In this document: piece after piece, positions 24,022-32,014 of the stretch
How positions within the stretch are numbered: the first letter of the stretch is position 1
Layout of the letters: the number at the start of each line of letters is the position of its first letter
From: Bacillota bacterium LX-D
GTDB lineage: Bacteria > Bacillota > DUOV01 > Zhaonellaceae
Reading direction: 5' to 3'
Assembly: GCA_031628995.1 (NCBI GenBank)
Contig: JAVLUO010000006.1
Location: forward strand, 62,001-126,000
DNA length: 64,000 bases
Made by a program: the position numbers and the translations under genes
Notes under the pieces: generated by a model
The model's database searches: none
Told to the model about the DNA's origin: nothing
The model's input: only the letters and a program-made list of their open reading frames with translations

Positions 24022-24280
24022 GAGATGACATACAATTCAGCATCTGCATATTATTGAAAGAAAAAAAGGTCAGGATGTAACCATTGAAAAGCCAATTCTT
24101 ACATTATGGGTTAATTATTTTAGAGAGGGTTATTGAATGCAGGAAGCTATTTATGCACATGTTCACAAAACATTGGATGTTGCATGAAACCGCTCATTGC
24201 AAAGAGGGCTGCCTATGTTAGTCCTGGGGAAGACGGTAAACTTCCTGTGAGGGCCTGTTCGTTGAATGGGCTCTTTTTTA

Positions 24281-24343
24281 TTGACAAAGAGTAATAAGGA
24301 AGGTAAAATTTAAAAATATAGATAAACTATAGGAATACTAAAG
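24281..24343 (+). promoter_or_regulatory. Promoter with sulfur-type box (DUF2325 unit)
   Basis: TTGACA (24281), 17-base spacer, TAAAAT (24304), then AAACTATAGGAATACTAAAG (24324-24343) at the expected operator position. Same layout as seven other promoters in this window. Confidence 0.7.
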
Positions 24344-24384
24344 ATTGAAACGGAAATATCTGAAAATAAAGGAGTATGTTATTA

Positions 24385-24681
24385 ATGCGTATTGTACTAA
24401 TCGGAGGCCATGATAGGATGCACCAGGAGTATAAAAGGATCTGTGCCAGGCAAGGACATTGCGTAAAAGTATATACACAGAAACCGGTTGGCTTTGAGAA
24501 AGTGATTGGTCACCCTGACGGGATCGTGTTATTTACCAGTACAGTATCTCATCAAATGGTGAATGTGGCTGTAAAAGTTGCTAAAAATAAAAATATACCC
24601 CTCATCAGAAGTCATTCCAGCAGTGGAACCTCACTGGGGGAAGTGCTCAAACAGTTTGGAGAACGTTTAACGTGTGCTTAA
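24385..24681 (+). CDS. DUF2325 family protein
   Basis: 98-residue protein, MRIVLIGGHDRMHQEYKRIC...LFTSTVSHQMVNVAVKVAKN..., a Rossmann-like DUF2325 fold. The family is of unknown function and often occurs near nitrogenase or metal-cofactor genes. ATG 24385 is preferred with AAAGGAG at 24368; an ATG nine bases earlier is too close to that site. The sulfur-type box upstream suggests it belongs to the same regulon as the sulfur-scavenging genes. Confidence 0.75.
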   Translation: MRIVLIGGHDRMHQEYKRICARQGHCVKVYTQKPVGFEKVIGHPDGIVLFTSTVSHQMVNVAVKVAKNKNIPLIRSHSSSGTSLGEVLKQFGERLTCA

Positions 24682-24714
24682 TAAGGTTTGACTTTTTTGC
24701 AAGGAGGAAATCAT

Positions 24715-24870
24715 ATGCCTATTAAAATACCGGATTTTCTGCCCCAAGGCTGTTCTAGAAAGCGAAAATATATTCGTTATGGGTGAGGATAGGGCGCTTC
24801 ACTAGGATATTCGTTCGCTGAAGATTGCCTTATTGAACCTTATGCCGACCAAAATTGTCACGGAAACGCA
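24715..24870 (+). pseudogene. metA: metA remnant (homoserine O-acyltransferase N-terminus)
   Basis: MPIKIPDFLPQ starts with AAGGAGG upstream. After one frameshift the sequence reads AVLESENIFVMGEDRALH, a stop (TAG), then DIRSLKIALLNLMPTKIVTE, the conserved MetA N-terminus. It then runs directly into an unrelated hydE-like segment. At least one frameshift and one internal stop make it nonfunctional. Confidence 0.8.
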
Positions 24871-24965
24871 ATACCTCTACCGTCTGACGGAAGAGGAAAT
24901 TATTGCTTGCTGTCAGGTAGGATATGCGCTCGGCTACCGGACTTTTGTACTCCAGAGCGGGAAGA
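24871..24965 (+). pseudogene. hydE-like radical SAM fragment
   Basis: The frame continuing from metA reads RLTEEEIIACCQVGYALGYR then TFVLQSG, which matches the segment of [FeFe]-hydrogenase maturase HydE just after its radical SAM cysteines (EEI..CC..GY.LG.RTFVLQ.G). Only about 30 residues remain. It is fused in frame to the metA remnant. Confidence 0.55.
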
Positions 24966-24984
24966 TTACTGTTACACCAAATCC

Positions 24985-25118
24985 GTACTCGAAAGTACCG
25001 CTGGCCGGATCCAGAGCTACCTGTCCGGAAGTAAACAGCAAAGAATTCAAAGCAACTGTGAATAGGGGCCAACTGCCTCGGGGGCGTTTTCAGTATAGAC
25101 AATAATCTTTTCACTCAT
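24985..25118 (-). pseudogene. ridA remnant
   Basis: On the minus strand, AAGGAGGAACTATC precedes MSEKIIVYTENAPEAVGPYS, the RidA N-terminus. A stop follows within a few codons. In another frame FTSGQVALDPASGTF continues the same family, then the sequence runs into the hydE fragment. The gene is frameshifted and truncated; RidA normally has ~125 residues. Confidence 0.7.
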
Positions 25119-25134
25119 GATAGTTCCTCCTTAC

Positions 25135-25716
25135 TTATAGCTCTCCCTTTAAACCTATTTCATCCGCCACTTTTTGCATTCCATGGATGGTTTCTCCGAT
25201 AATAAAGTCTAAGTCTAATCCCAACAGCTCGCAGCCCTTCTTGATAACTTCGCGGTTTACCCCCACCGCAAAACCTTTTTGTTTCCACTTCTTTTTTACC
25301 GATTTGACTTCAAGATCCAAGATGCTCCTGCTGGGCCGGAGAATAGCAGTAGCTGCAATCAGGCCGGTTAATTCATCAATAGCGTACAATACTTTTTCCA
25401 TTTTGTGCTGAGGTTCTACATCCACAGTTAAATTCCAGCCATGGCTTTGCACCGCATGAATATATTCTTCCGGCCAACGGTTATCGGCAAGAATTTCCCG
25501 AACTTTTATACAGTGCTGATCGGGGTATAACTCATAGTCCAAATCATGGATTAAGCCGATAATGCCCCATTTTTCCTTAGCTGGTTCATTAAAAAGGTTG
25601 GCAAAATGCAGCATGACTGCCTCAACCGCCAAAGCATGTTTTATTAAACTTTCGCTTTGAGTGTATCTTGTTAAAAGACTATAGGCATCGGATCGGGTTG
25701 GTATAATATTTTCCAT
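25135..25716 (-). CDS. HDIG-domain hydrolase-like protein
   Basis: 193-residue HD-domain protein. HALAVEAVMLHFAN, LIHDLDYELYPDQH and the later AVQSHGW supply the metal-binding His and Asp residues. Such proteins are phosphohydrolases; this subgroup is usually annotated only as HDIG-containing hydrolase. ATG 25716 follows GAAAGAAGTGATCCC; a longer frame upstream lacks support. It appears intact and is convergent with the relics to its left. Confidence 0.8.
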   Translation of the reverse strand: MENIIPTRSDAYSLLTRYTQSESLIKHALAVEAVMLHFANLFNEPAKEKWGIIGLIHDLDYELYPDQHCIKVREILADNRWPEEYIHAVQSHGWNLTVDVEPQHKMEKVLYAIDELTGLIAATAILRPSRSILDLEVKSVKKKWKQKGFAVGVNREVIKKGCELLGLDLDFIIGETIHGMQKVADEIGLKGEL

Positions 25717-25904
25717 GGGATCACTTCTTTCATAAAATACATAAATTCTATGAACATTATAAATATTAGTTGCGTATATGTCAATTTGGGATATAAGCCG
25801 TTGGCTATGGAATGGCGGGACCAATGCGTGTTGCTGGGCAATTTATGAACTTGCTGAGGATTAAAATCAGTTTTTAAAAAATTTAAGAACCCAGGGTTTA
25901 GATA

Positions 25905-25963
25905 TTGACAAGAGACAGGTTTTCGATTTAAAATCATATAAAATCTATAAATTTACTAGAGAT
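25905..25963 (+). promoter_or_regulatory. Promoter with sulfur-type box (nifB-remnant/NifX unit)
   Basis: TTGACA (25905), 18-base spacer, TAAAAT (25929), then a variant box TCTATAAATTTACTAGAGAT (25944-25963). The box immediately precedes the nifB remnant, so the intact NifX-like gene downstream could still be transcribed. Confidence 0.6.
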
Positions 25964-25966
25964 TAG

Positions 25967-26180
25967 TTGACCGGAAAGATGGATCTGGGGAACTGCGCTC
26001 AAAGGAAGAATTACAATCAATTTGACCATCTGGTGAAAAAACACCCTTGTTACAGCGGGGAGGCCCATGTAAAGTACGGCGGAATTCATTTACCGGTAAG
26101 TCCGGCATGCAATATCCAATGCAAATTCTGCCAAAGAAGCTTCAATAAATGGGCAAAAAGACCGGGGGTAACTGGTTCGC
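25967..26180 (+). pseudogene. nifB-type radical SAM remnant
   Basis: The frame contains HPCYSGEAHVKYGGIHLP and then SPACNIQCKFCQRSFNKW, the NifB N-terminal signature including the CxxxCxxC cluster motif. Only about 65 residues match; after KRPGV the frame is lost and unrelated sequence follows. NifB makes the 8Fe-9S-C core of nitrogenase cofactors. This copy cannot do so, and a functional NifB must be elsewhere if the NifDK-like pair at 40-43 kb uses such a cofactor. Confidence 0.75.
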
Positions 26181-26312
26181 CTTTAACATTGCCAGCAATG
26201 CCGGGCGGATGCTTGTGGAATACCGGGTGCCGGAGTGGACCTGGCTGGACAGCTTTACGCGCAGCCGTTATACACGTTTTCTTATGGATGATTCTGAGGA
26301 GGTTGTGAGACT
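26181..26312 (+). pseudogene. Unrecognised protein fragment
   Basis: A second frame running to a stop at 26332 reads GGNWFAFNIASNAGRMLVEY, then RVPEWTWLDSFTRSRYTRFL. It is well-formed protein sequence with coding-like composition but I do not recognise it. It is joined to the nifB remnant, probably by deletion, and overlaps the start of the NifX-like gene by a few codons. Confidence 0.4.
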
Positions 26313-26660
26313 ATGTCTTATAAAATTGCGGTAGCAAGCAGTGATGGGAAGTTCATTAACGAGCACTTCGGGAGAAGCAAACAATTCTTAATTTTTGAAG
26401 TAGCTGAAAATAACGAGTATCGTTTCCTTGAACTTCGCCACAATACTCCTCCCTGCAACTCCGGAGAGCATGGCGAAGATCAAATGGAAAAAACCATTAA
26501 TTTGCTTTCGGATTGCAGTATTGTCTTGGTAAGCCAGATAGGCCCCGGCGCCGAACGAAAACTGCAGGCCAAAGGGATGCGGTCCTATAGTGTTCCCGAT
26601 TTTATAGAGGATGCCCTAACGAAATTAATTCAATCTGAGAGCAAAAAAGCTGGGAGGTAA
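26313..26660 (+). CDS. NifX/NifB-C-type dinitrogenase cofactor-binding protein
   Basis: 115 residues of the dinitrogenase iron-molybdenum cofactor family (KIAVASSDGKFINEHFGRSKQF, CSIVLVSQIGPGAERKL, GMRSYSVP). Family members bind iron-sulfur cofactor precursors and shuttle them between NifB, NifEN and nitrogenase. ATG follows GAGGAGGTTG. It resembles the protein at 43639 but differs by a CNSGEHGED insert. It lies behind a nifB remnant and a sulfur-type box, probably a survivor of a larger cofactor cluster. Confidence 0.85.
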   Translation: MSYKIAVASSDGKFINEHFGRSKQFLIFEVAENNEYRFLELRHNTPPCNSGEHGEDQMEKTINLLSDCSIVLVSQIGPGAERKLQAKGMRSYSVPDFIEDALTKLIQSESKKAGR

Positions 26661-26750
26661 AGGCAAAAAAGCGTCAAAACTACGATTGACAGATATTATC
26701 AACTTAATTATGATTAAATCCTGAATACGTCCCGTTGACAGGGAGGATAT

Positions 26751-27132
26751 ATGAAACTGTTGCTTATTACGGCTTCTTCTGATGAAATTAGACAAATTAG
26801 AAAAACAAGAATAATAAACTTTCAACAGGTTACAATACCGTATTTAGCTGCCCTGACCCCACCAAATTGGGAAGTCGGGCATATAGATGAAGGTCAGGAA
26901 AAAATCGAATTGATAGAATTAATTCCTATGGAATATCTGTCCAAGTAGGGATTATCTTCGGGTTTGACCAAGATGATAAAAGCATATTCGGAAAAACGAT
27001 TACTTTCCTTGAAGATGCTGGAGTTCAAAACGCTACCTTCAATATGCTTGTTCTCCCCTCCAAAATGAGCCTGGCACTTGCCAGGTATTTTTTCGTTAAA
27101 AAGCCTACACATTCAAATTCAGAGTCCTTGTA
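26751..27132 (+). pseudogene. B12-binding radical SAM protein, internally deleted
   Basis: MKLLLITASSDEIRQIRK and IPYLAALTPPNWEVGHIDE form the N-terminus of a B12-binding-domain radical SAM protein, ending at a stop at 26948. Shifted by one frame, VGIIFGFDQDDKSIFGKTI and TFLEDAGVQNATFNMLVLPS match the distal radical SAM part. The CxxxCxxC core is gone. GGGAGGATAT precedes the ATG. Confidence 0.7.
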
Positions 27133-27179
27133 AGCAAAAAGGAGAAGCTTCTTTGGATAATTAAAGTAAAGAAAAACTA

Positions 27180-27238
27180 TTGACAAAAGTGCTAATTCTT
27201 ATTTTTATGGTATAAATACTACTAAAACTAAAGACTTT
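27180..27238 (+). promoter_or_regulatory. Promoter with sulfur-type box (YezD-like unit)
   Basis: TTGACA (27180), 17-base spacer, TTTTAT (27203), then ACTACTAAAACTAAAGACTT (27218-27237). Same arrangement as the other boxes. Confidence 0.65.
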
Positions 27239-27264
27239 GTGTGGATAAAAAGGGAGGGGAAATC

Positions 27265-27426
27265 ATGATAGAAAAAGTGAATGATACCAATGAACCCTTA
27301 CCGGTTAAAGACTTACATACCATACTGAAAATAATCAAAGAAATTCGTCATGGGTCAGTAAACTTAATTATTCAAGACGAATTTGTTATTCAAATTGACA
27401 AGCATGAAAAGATCAGGCTAAAATAG
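27265..27426 (+). CDS. YezD/DUF2292-type small protein
   Basis: 53 residues with the DUF2292 pattern (LHTILKIIKEIRHGSVNLII, QDEFVIQIDKHEKIRL). Such proteins commonly sit in sulfur-assimilation loci of Firmicutes; function unknown. ATG 27265 follows GGGAGGGG. The upstream sulfur-type box and the adjacent Rrf2 regulator support a role in sulfur metabolism. Confidence 0.75.
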   Translation: MIEKVNDTNEPLPVKDLHTILKIIKEIRHGSVNLIIQDEFVIQIDKHEKIRLK

Positions 27427-27511
27427 CAAAATCAGGCTGAATCGAATCAGGGTCAGCCTATTAATCTTTAGAAATTATCCGGCGAAAATCGTTGGATAGT
27501 TTTTTGGTTAG

Positions 27512-27566
27512 TTGACTATTGATTAAAGTTATAGTATATTTTACTAAACCTATTGAAATAGGGGAT
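27512..27566 (+). promoter_or_regulatory. Promoter with sulfur-type box (rrf2 autoregulation)
   Basis: TTGACT (27512), 17-base spacer, TATATT (27535), then TACTAAACCTATTGAAATAG (27542-27561), a dyad-like version of the box. It suggests that the Rrf2 regulator controls its own transcription. Confidence 0.6.
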
Positions 27567-27642
27567 ATTAAAAATTGTTTTTTTGTCTGTGTTAAAATAT
27601 AACGATAAATACGGATTAATTCAGTGTGAAAGAAGGGGTATT

Positions 27643-28092
27643 ATGAAATTATCCACGAAAGGGAGATATGGTCTAAGAGCGATTCTGGATGTGGCTCTTA
27701 ATCAGCATGAGGGCCCTGTTACCATTAACAGCATTTCCAAACGTCAGGATTTGTCTGAACGTTATCTGGAGCAACTGCTTATCACCCTGAAGCAAAACGG
27801 CCTGATCAAAAGTATCCGAGGTTTCCAAGGAGGATATATCTTAGGTAAAGAACCCCAAAATATTACGGCTGGTGATGTGATCAGAGCTTTGGAAGGTCCC
27901 ATTGCTCTGGCTGATTGTGTAAGTGGAGATAAGCCGGGGTTCTGTTCCAGGGCTGACTTTTGTGTGACCAAAATAGTTTGGGAAGATTTGAAAAACGCAA
28001 TGATTAAGGTACTGGATTCCTATACTTTGGCTGATCTCATGGATGAACATCAAAAAATGAGCAGCAATTCCTACGATTATTATTATATTTAA
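27643..28092 (+). CDS. Rrf2-family transcriptional regulator (CymR/IscR type)
   Basis: 149 residues. Winged helix at residues 1-65 (MKLSTKGRYGLRAILDVAL, SERYLEQLLITLKQNGLI, RGFQGGYIL). Three cysteines in CVSGDKPGFCSRADFC occupy the place of the IscR-type Fe-S ligands, spaced x8 and x5. In Firmicutes the related CymR represses cysteine-synthesis and sulfur-uptake genes. The ATG follows GAAGGGGTATT. Location amid eight similar promoter-box units makes it the probable regulator of those sites. Whether it senses O-acetylserine via CysK, an Fe-S cluster or both is open. Confidence 0.88.
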   Translation: MKLSTKGRYGLRAILDVALNQHEGPVTINSISKRQDLSERYLEQLLITLKQNGLIKSIRGFQGGYILGKEPQNITAGDVIRALEGPIALADCVSGDKPGFCSRADFCVTKIVWEDLKNAMIKVLDSYTLADLMDEHQKMSSNSYDYYYI

Positions 28093-28096
28093 AAAA

Positions 28097-28142
28097 ATAC
28101 CGAATCAAGAGGTAGACACAATTACTTGGTTCGGTATTTTTG
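28097..28142 (+). terminator. Terminator after rrf2
   Basis: AAATACCGAA-TCAAG and CTTGG-TTCGGTATTT stem followed by TTG. Confidence 0.75.
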
Positions 28143-28180
28143 TTTTGCACTTGGTACCTTGGTTTATGGGTTAAAAACTC

Positions 28181-28243
28181 TTGACAAAGGGGTTAATTTC
28201 GTTTATCCTTTGCATAAAGACTACTAAAACCATAGATATTATA
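28181..28243 (+). promoter_or_regulatory. Promoter with sulfur-type box (first ABC importer)
   Basis: TTGACA (28181), 17-base spacer, TATCCT (28204), then CTACTAAAACCATAGATATT (28221-28240), covering the predicted transcription start, a repressor-like position. Confidence 0.75.
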
Positions 28244-28258
28244 ATAGATGATTTTATC

Positions 28259-28316
28259 TGACCGGAAAACCGGAGGTTAAACTTCTGAAAGGAATGTTGG
28301 GCCTCCGGTTTTATTA
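28259..28316 (+). terminator. Leader hairpin/attenuator before first ABC importer
   Basis: TGACCGGAAAACCGGAGG is followed by a stem CCGGAGG...CCTCCGG and TTTTATT. The opening motif recurs in the leader at 36165, which suggests a shared regulatory leader or attenuator. Confidence 0.55.
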
Positions 28317-28363
28317 TAAAGACCGGTTCCATAGAAAAACATATAAATGAGGAGGAAAGTAGG

Positions 28364-29419
28364 TTGAAAAAAAGTTTTACGGTGTTGCTGACATTGCTGC
28401 TTGTGCTAACGGTTCTTGTCAGCGGATGCGGAGCCAACAAGACTCCCGCCCAAAATGCTGAAGCTCCCAAAGAGCTCAAAAAATTCAATGTAGGCTATCT
28501 ACCCTCTACCGGGCATATCCTCTATTTTATCGCCCAGGAAAAGGGCTATTTCAAGGAAGAGGGACTCGATGTGGAACTCTTCCAGTTTACCAATTCCGGC
28601 GAAGGGCTCAATGCCATTGTAGCGGGGAAACTGGATGCCGGTTCTTTCGGTACGGCACCGCCTTTAACTTTTATTTCCAAAGGGACCGACCTGACTATCT
28701 TCGGCGGGCAAATGACGGAAGGGCATGCCATCATCGCCAAGCCGGAAAATGCGGCTCAATTTAAGGATCTGACAAATTTCAAAGGAAAAACTGTAGCAAC
28801 GGTAAGGCTTTCCACGGGCGACATTGTTTTCCGGGGCGGTTTTACCCAGGCCGGAATCGATTGGCAAAAAGACATTACCATCCAGGAACTGGAATCGCCG
28901 GCTGCCGTGCTGGAAGCGGTAAAGAAAGGCAGCGCAGATGCGGGAATTGTCTGGACACCTTACAGGCAACTGGCCTTGCAGCAGGGCCTTGCTATCGTGA
29001 AGTATAGCGGAGAAGTGGCGCCCAACCATCCCTGCTGCCGCCAAGTGGCTCTGACGGAAAAAATTCAAGCCAATCCTGAGGACTATGAAAAGTTTTCAGC
29101 CGCTTTGATCAAGGCTTACAGGTTCTACCAGACCAGCCATGGGGAGTCTCTGGATATCCTGGCTAAATACGTCAATGTTGACAAAGACGTTCTCGAAGCA
29201 GAAACTTACGGCGGGCATATCAGCAGCAATCCCGACCCCAACAAAAAAGAGGGAGAAGACTTCTGGAATTTCATGAAGCAAATCGGCTACATTACCTCCG
29301 ATGAAAACATCGATAACCATATTAATACGGCTATTTACAAAAATGCTCTGGAATCTGTGCTCAAGCGTTATCCCAATGATGAGACCTATAAGAAACTGAA
29401 AGCGGACTTCAAGGAATAA
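28364..29419 (+). CDS. ABC transporter substrate-binding lipoprotein (SsuA/TauA/NMT1-like)
   Basis: 351 residues. A lipoprotein signal (LTVLVSGCGANK, lipobox LVSGC) precedes a type II periplasmic-binding fold of the nitrate/sulfonate/taurine group (FNVGYLPSTGHILYF, GSFGTAPPLTFISKG). It would capture an organosulfur or similar anion outside the membrane. TTG start follows GAGGAGGAAAG. With the ATPase and permease downstream it forms a full importer. The sulfur-type box and neighbouring cysteine genes favour a sulfur substrate; the exact ligand is unknown. Confidence 0.87.
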   Translation: MKKSFTVLLTLLLVLTVLVSGCGANKTPAQNAEAPKELKKFNVGYLPSTGHILYFIAQEKGYFKEEGLDVELFQFTNSGEGLNAIVAGKLDAGSFGTAPPLTFISKGTDLTIFGGQMTEGHAIIAKPENAAQFKDLTNFKGKTVATVRLSTGDIVFRGGFTQAGIDWQKDITIQELESPAAVLEAVKKGSADAGIVWTPYRQLALQQGLAIVKYSGEVAPNHPCCRQVALTEKIQANPEDYEKFSAALIKAYRFYQTSHGESLDILAKYVNVDKDVLEAETYGGHISSNPDPNKKEGEDFWNFMKQIGYITSDENIDNHINTAIYKNALESVLKRYPNDETYKKLKADFKE

Positions 29420-29428
29420 AGGAGGTGG

Positions 29429-29459
29429 GAGAGCCTACCCCTGGGGAGTAGGCTCTCCG
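29429..29459 (+). other. Intergenic hairpin between binding protein and ATPase
   Basis: GGAGAGCCTAC-CCCTGGGGA-GTAGGCTCTCC perfect 11-bp stem without a T-run. Possibly an mRNA-stabilising or processing structure that keeps binding-protein mRNA in excess. Confidence 0.55.
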
Positions 29460-29465
29460 TCAACA

Positions 29466-30269
29466 TTGACAAAAATCAAACTGAAAAATGTAACTTTTCG
29501 GTACAAAGATCAAAATGGAGAATATACAGCCCTCAGGGATATCAACCTTGCTGTAGAGGAAGGTGAGTTTTTGAGTGTTATCGGCCCCAGCGGCTGCGGA
29601 AAAAGTACGCTGATCAGCCTTTTTGCCGGTCTGTATTTTCCGGCCGAAGGAAGCATTATTTTAGACGGCCGGAAAATAAACGGAACCGGAAGCGAGCGGG
29701 GGGTGGTCTTCCAGCACTACTCGCTCTTCCCGTGGATGACCGCCAAAAAAAACTTGATTTTTGGCCTCAAACAGGTGAAGAAAGACAGCAGCCGCAGGGA
29801 AATTGAGCGTATCGCCGACAACTATCTGGAACTGGTGGGGCTGGGAAGCTTTAAAAACCAATATCCCTTCCAGCTTTCCGGGGGCATGCAGCAGCGGGTA
29901 GCCATTGCCAGGGCCCTGGCCATGGAACCGAATATTTTGTTGATGGATGAACCATTTGGCGCTGTGGATGCCAAAAACCGCATGGCTCTGCAGGAATTAT
30001 TGTTAAGGCTGTGGGAAAGCGGGGAAAAAAAGAAAACAGTGGTTTTTGTCACGCATGATATCGATGAAGCCATTCTGCTGGCCGACAGGATTATTATCAT
30101 GTCCTCAGATCCCGGCAAGATCAAAAAAGAGATTGTGGTGCCCTTTACACGTCCCCGGGACAGAAGCCAATTGTTCAGATCTCCGGCTTATTCGGATTTG
30201 AGAAATAGATTGGTAAATTTGTTTTATGATGACTTGCTGGAGAAAATGGAAGAGGAAATCGTCTTTTGA
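29466..30269 (+). CDS. ABC transporter ATP-binding protein (SsuB/TauB-like)
   Basis: 267 residues. Walker [11 protein letters not shown]-loop, signature LSGGMQQR, Walker [13 protein letters not shown], and H-loop VTHDIDEA are all intact, so it should be active. TTG at 29466 is the first codon after the intergenic hairpin; no strong ribosome site is visible. It energises the permease encoded 12 bases downstream. Confidence 0.9.
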   Translation: MTKIKLKNVTFRYKDQNGEYTALRDINLAVEEGEFLSVIGPSGCGKSTLISLFAGLYFPAEGSIILDGRKINGTGSERGVVFQHYSLFPWMTAKKNLIFGLKQVKKDSSRREIERIADNYLELVGLGSFKNQYPFQLSGGMQQRVAIARALAMEPNILLMDEPFGAVDAKNRMALQELLLRLWESGEKKKTVVFVTHDIDEAILLADRIIIMSSDPGKIKKEIVVPFTRPRDRSQLFRSPAYSDLRNRLVNLFYDDLLEKMEEEIVF

Positions 30270-30281
30270 GGGAGGTATGGC

Positions 30282-31202
30282 ATGAAAACAATCAATAAAA
30301 AAATAATCAATGCGGTCAATATATTTTTTCTGCTGTTGGTTTTGAGTGAACTGATCCCTGCCAAAGCAATGCCTGCCGAGAGCAACTATTTGCTTGGTCT
30401 GGCTGTCATCATTGAAATCATTTATATCGCCAATCTCATCCGGAATAAAAACAAAGAAAAAGTTCAGGCCTGCGGAGATGTTGCCGCTCTGATCCTGGCT
30501 TTTCTCTGGCTGTGGGAATTGGGCACGGCCAAGTTGGGCATTCTCGATAAATTCCTCTATCCTGCTCCCGGAGTCGTCTTAAAGCTTTTCATCCAGGAGT
30601 TTCCCTTTTTACTCAAAGGACTGCTTAATTCCATACAATTGCTGGCGGGGGGGTATCTTCTGGCTCTCCTGGTTGCTGTTCCGCTGGCGCTGGTCATTGG
30701 CTGGAGAAGAAGGTTATACCAGGCTGCCAAGCCCCTGACCAAAGTTCTGGGTCCCATTCCTCCCATTGTGTATATACCCTATGCCATCGCCATATTGCCG
30801 ACATTCAAGGCTTCTTCTATTTTTGTGATTTTTATTGGAGCTTTTTGGCCGGTTTTTATCAATACCCTGAATGGGGTCTTTAATATTGAAAAGAGGATTA
30901 TTGATGCAGCGAGGGTGTTAAACGTGGGGGAAAGGGAAATGCTGTTCAAGGTAATTTTGCCCGGCGCCCTGCCCTCCATGCTCAGCGGTGCGACCATCGG
31001 ACTGGTGTTTTCCTTTATTTTGCTGACGTCAGCGGAAATGATCGGGGCGACATCGGGGATCGGCTGGTATGTCAAGTATTTTTCGGATTTTGCCGATTAT
31101 CCCCGCGTGGTTGTCGGAATCCTTTTTATGGGACTAGTGGTCACAGTTATCACCTATTTCTTTGATCAAGCAGAAAGATTTCTTTTACGGTGGAGAAGAT
31201 AA
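30282..31202 (+). CDS. ABC transporter permease (SsuC/TauC-like)
   Basis: 306-residue membrane protein with two extra N-terminal hydrophobic helices followed by the usual BPD transport domain. The EAA-type loop is AARVLNVGEREMLFKVILPG, and the final helices contain TSAEMIGATSGIGWYV. ATG follows GGGAGGTATGGC. It completes the importer that begins at 28364. Downstream only relics follow. Confidence 0.9.
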   Translation: MKTINKKIINAVNIFFLLLVLSELIPAKAMPAESNYLLGLAVIIEIIYIANLIRNKNKEKVQACGDVAALILAFLWLWELGTAKLGILDKFLYPAPGVVLKLFIQEFPFLLKGLLNSIQLLAGGYLLALLVAVPLALVIGWRRRLYQAAKPLTKVLGPIPPIVYIPYAIAILPTFKASSIFVIFIGAFWPVFINTLNGVFNIEKRIIDAARVLNVGEREMLFKVILPGALPSMLSGATIGLVFSFILLTSAEMIGATSGIGWYVKYFSDFADYPRVVVGILFMGLVVTVITYFFDQAERFLLRWRR

Positions 31203-31225
31203 TTATTTATAACGTAGGGAACGAG

Positions 31226-31315
31226 ATGCCAAAAAGCAAAGATGTCCTGCACGAAGAACTTTCGGAAGCTGTCGTGGAGATGGATGAAGAAAAAACGGTA
31301 CGTGTCCTCAACTGA
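31226..31315 (+). pseudogene. Corrinoid protein N-terminal fragment
   Basis: MPKSKDVLHEELSEAVVEMD then EEKTVRVLN and a stop. This resembles the start of the cap domain in corrinoid methyl-carrier proteins (L..AVV.MDEE). Only 29 codons remain. Confidence 0.45.
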
Positions 31316-31317
31316 GC

Positions 31318-31428
31318 GTGAGTTTTCCGGCGGCCAACGGGACGGTACTGGACCGGGGCTATACCGGATACCGCGGGGGATTGCGGCTGATCGAGGATTT
31401 ATTAAGCGCAATTATGGCCGGCAGATGA
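31318..31428 (+). pseudogene. Nitrogenase component 1-like C-terminal fragment
   Basis: The frame VSFPAANGTVLDRGYTGYRG followed by GLRLIEDLLSAIM and a stop matches the conserved C-terminus of NifK/NifE-like subunits. The same region in the intact NifK-like protein at 43.5 kb reads CGYAGYNGGLRVIEDIY. It is therefore the tail of a second nitrogenase-like gene whose body has been deleted. Confidence 0.65.
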
Positions 31429-31446
31429 ATAATTGAAAATGAAACA

Positions 31447-31775
31447 GTGAAACCAAATTTTGATTCGCCTGTATTGTCCGGAGGAAATCCCGGTCCGCAC
31501 AAAATACAGGGGATTGGCGCCGGTTTTGTGCCCGGCGTCTTCAACAGATCGGGAGTGGATGAGATTTACAAAGTGAAAAATGAGGAGGCCTTTGACACAG
31601 CCCCCAGGCTTGCGCAGACCGAGGGACTGCTGGTGGGCATCTCATCAGGGGCTGCAGCTTTTGCTGCTGCGCAGATTGCCAAAAGACCGAAGAATAAGGA
31701 GAAAAAACGATTGTAGCGATTTTGCCCGATACGGGCGAGCGTTACCTTTCCACACCGCTTTTCCAGGAATTATAA
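31447..31775 (+). pseudogene. cysK: cysK remnant (C-terminal third)
   Basis: [48 protein letters not shown] are closely similar to the C-terminal part of the intact CysK at 47965. A frameshift near 31713 moves the final [20 protein letters not shown] into another frame. The PLP-binding N-terminal half is absent. Confidence 0.85.
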
Positions 31776-31776
31776 A

Positions 31777-31971
31777 TTAAAAATCAACTGCAGCTAAAAA
31801 ATCTTTTATTAAGTCCTCCGGGTCTTCCAGTCCGACAGACAGCCGCAAGAGATTATCGCAGATCCCCAGTTCTTCTCTGACGGCGGAAGGCATCGCAGCA
31901 TGGGACATGGTCCCCGGGTGGGTCAGAATACTTTCCACAGCGATGATATGGTCTCCGGGAGCGAAGAGGAA
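31777..31971 (-). pseudogene. Cystathionine gamma-synthase/lyase remnant
   Basis: Minus-strand frame reads FLFAPGDHIIA joined to VESILTHPGTMSHAAMPSAV, REELGICDNLLRLSVGLEDP, and a stop. GDHII belongs to the middle of this PLP family while the following part is the C-terminus, so an internal deletion joined them; the lysine-bearing region is missing. Confidence 0.75.
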
Positions 31972-32014
31972 TAAATATCTTCCTCAAAACTTTTAGGAAG
32001 TATATCTTGTTTGG

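Noticed and set aside
24136-24240. Short frame MQEAIYAHVHKTLDVA with an in-frame TGA that could be read as selenocysteine
   Set aside because: No selenoprotein family motif surrounds the TGA, no SECIS-like hairpin was evident, and no ribosome site was clear. Treated as non-coding or decayed.
25967-26308. Intact small radical SAM protein
   Set aside because: Only the NifB N-terminal segment matches; the rest of the frame is low-quality shadow translation of another peptide.
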